Both the position numbers and the translations under genes were made by a program. A stretch of DNA of 64,000 nt from JBEKCP01 sp049509515 (lineage in GTDB: Bacteria > Planctomycetota > Planctomycetia > Pirellulales > Thermoguttaceae): assembly GCA_049509515.1 (NCBI GenBank), contig JBEKZV010000027.1, forward strand, positions 1 to 64,000, in the 5' to 3' direction. This document shows, piece by piece, positions 63,146 through 64,000 of the stretch. Every line of letters starts with the position of its first letter. Positions within the stretch are counted from its first letter, which is position 1. The notes under the pieces were generated by a model that made no database searches, was not told where the DNA came from, and saw only the letters and a list, made by a program, of their open reading frames with translations.

Positions 63146-63313
63146 ATGATTCCCGCACTGGCGGAAAGGCTGCTGCCCGTACCGTCCCAATTGGTGCAGT
63201 TCGCAGGACGTGCCGCAGACGCCCCGCCGATGCCCGCACATTGGTGGGGCCATTTTCGTTGGAGCAATCCCGCCAATATCACCGCTCTGAAGGGGCTGAA
63301 AGACTTGGTGTAG
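63146..63313 (+). CDS. Possible small protein
   Basis: A 55-residue frame (MIPALAERLLPVPSQLVQFAG ... WWGHFRWSNPANITALKGL) with a weak AGGA ribosome site, 41 bp before the DUF5655 gene on the same strand. Composition is plausible, but no family is recognised and it could be chance. Confidence 0.3.
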   Translation: MIPALAERLLPVPSQLVQFAGRAADAPPMPAHWWGHFRWSNPANITALKGLKDLV

Positions 63314-63354
63314 CAACGGCATTGTGCAGCAGCAGCGTCAACGGGAGAAGCATC

Positions 63355-63837
63355 ATGGGCGAATTGTCGCAACGTATCGTTGCCAAGGTGAGCGGGCCTG
63401 CCTGGGAGCCGCTTCGCCGGCAGTTCATGCAGATGGCACAATTGCTCGTGTCGGTTTCCCCTGACTCCAACAGCGAGCTACTCACCACCTACGTCAAATT
63501 CACCGTCCACACCACTCCCGAAAGCCATGTCTTCGCTGCGATCTGGCTGAAAAACAGCAAGCGATTGGTCGTCGGCCTGGCCTTGCCCGAGGACCATGAA
63601 GCCGAGGAACTCGGGCCTGCGCCGCCTGGAATGATGTACAAGGGCCTGACGAAGTATTTCGTGGTCGAGCGGAGCGGGCCGGTGCCGAAGGGCCTTGCCG
63701 CCTGGGCAAAGCTGGCGTATCGGCGCGCACTGTCTACAGAGCCTTGGGCATCTGTCGCAGGCTTCGCGGACGAACCTGCCGCCAGGGACAAGGGGAAGCA
63801 AGGGCAGGCAAGAACGCCGCTGAGGCGAGCGGGTTGA
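63355..63837 (+). CDS. DUF5655 domain protein
   Basis: The 160-residue protein has the pattern of DUF5655: TYVKFTVHTTPESHVFAAIWLKNSKRLVVGLALPED, then PPGMMYKGLTKYFVV and PKGLAAWAKLAYRRA. Its function is unknown. ATG 63355 follows GGGAG; the open frame begins at 63241. It is followed by a hairpin at 63850. Confidence 0.65.
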   Translation: MGELSQRIVAKVSGPAWEPLRRQFMQMAQLLVSVSPDSNSELLTTYVKFTVHTTPESHVFAAIWLKNSKRLVVGLALPEDHEAEELGPAPPGMMYKGLTKYFVVERSGPVPKGLAAWAKLAYRRALSTEPWASVAGFADEPAARDKGKQGQARTPLRRAG

Positions 63838-63849
63838 GCGCATAACAAA

Positions 63850-63877
63850 CCCTCCACGGACCAGAGCCCGTGGAGGG
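63850..63877 (+). terminator. Terminator-like hairpin after the DUF5655 gene
   Basis: CCCTCCACGG and CCGTGGAGGG form a perfect ten-base stem with an eight-base loop, 13 bp past the stop codon. No T-run follows, so it may be a transcript-stabilising hairpin instead of an intrinsic terminator. Confidence 0.55.
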
Positions 63878-64000
63878 TGAACGCCGACGCACGACCCTTC
63901 CGCTTTGAATCGCTACGCTGCTGTCCTCTTCTCCGTTGCTTCCAGGGCCACCGTGTTCAGCATTTTACTGTTCGACCGGCTGCGAGATCAACAATTCGAC
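63878..64000. other. Window end, no gene assigned
   Basis: A short minus-strand frame ending AALEATEKRTAA-like sequence (stop near 63915) is open for only about 20 codons after an upstream stop. I do not call it a gene. Confidence 0.3.

Noticed and set aside
63878..64000. C-terminus of a minus-strand gene at the window end
   Set aside because: The frame is open for only about 20 codons after a TGA, without recognisable motif.

Overview
The window looks like a chromosomal segment of a Planctomycetota bacterium, probably Pirellulales-like. This is an inference from gene content, not a search. The supporting signs are high GC, a futalosine-type menaquinone cluster, Gram-negative envelope genes (lpxK, hldE), PEP-CTERM surface proteins, long secreted glycoside hydrolases, a trypsin-like protease fused to thioredoxin, and abundant short palindromic repeats. 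I see no rRNA, no complete tRNA, no transposase and no CRISPR array.

Layout. 0-5.3 kb: the end of an unknown gene, a secreted GH27 alpha-galactosidase fused to an SMP-30 domain, and recG. 5.4-8.5 kb: a compact three-gene operon (AAA ATPase, DPPY methyltransferase, PD-(D/E)XK endonuclease) behind a near-consensus promoter. 8.5-22.6 kb: a long minus-strand run. It carries menaquinone synthesis (mqnE, mqnP/ubiA, ubiX, ubiE), interrupted by a nuclease/PIN-like gene, then a thioredoxin-protease, a two-GGDEF protein, a TPR protein, hldE, lpxK and a membrane protein. 23.2-28.4 kb: one giant nuclease-STAND ATPase gene resembling Avs antiphage sensors. 29.4-34.4 kb: a PEP-CTERM island with a LuxR-type regulator and one broken autotransporter-like gene.

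34.95-45.65 kb: an accessory region. It starts at a tRNA 3'-half (a probable attachment site), followed by iterated 10-mers and a tyrosine integrase. It then holds small phage/plasmid-type genes, three orphan DNA methyltransferase genes (one truncated, one split by an amber codon) and a striking array of hairpins at 37.33-37.49 kb. Ordinary planctomycete genes (nitroreductase remnant, PQQ propeller, GDSL esterase) sit in the middle. 46-59.4 kb: secreted glycan-degrading proteins (clan GH-A, GH2-like, DUF4091/GH123-like, NHL-SGNH). 59.7-63.9 kb: a DUF4062-STAND-WD40 protein beside a remnant of a paralogue, small gene fragments and a DUF5655 protein.

Three themes recur. First, defence: a restriction-modification operon with an ATPase, a nuclease-PIN gene lodged in a housekeeping cluster, an Avs-like giant and a DUF4062 STAND protein. 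Second, short palindromic or tandem repeats that are normally intergenic have been inserted in frame into recG, mqnE, lpxK and the DUF4062 gene, so they now encode protein. Third, gene decay around the accessory regions. The best candidates for undescribed biology are the structured hairpin array ahead of 37.4 kb, the ATPase-linked restriction operon, the giant Avs-like gene, and the coding-region palindromes.
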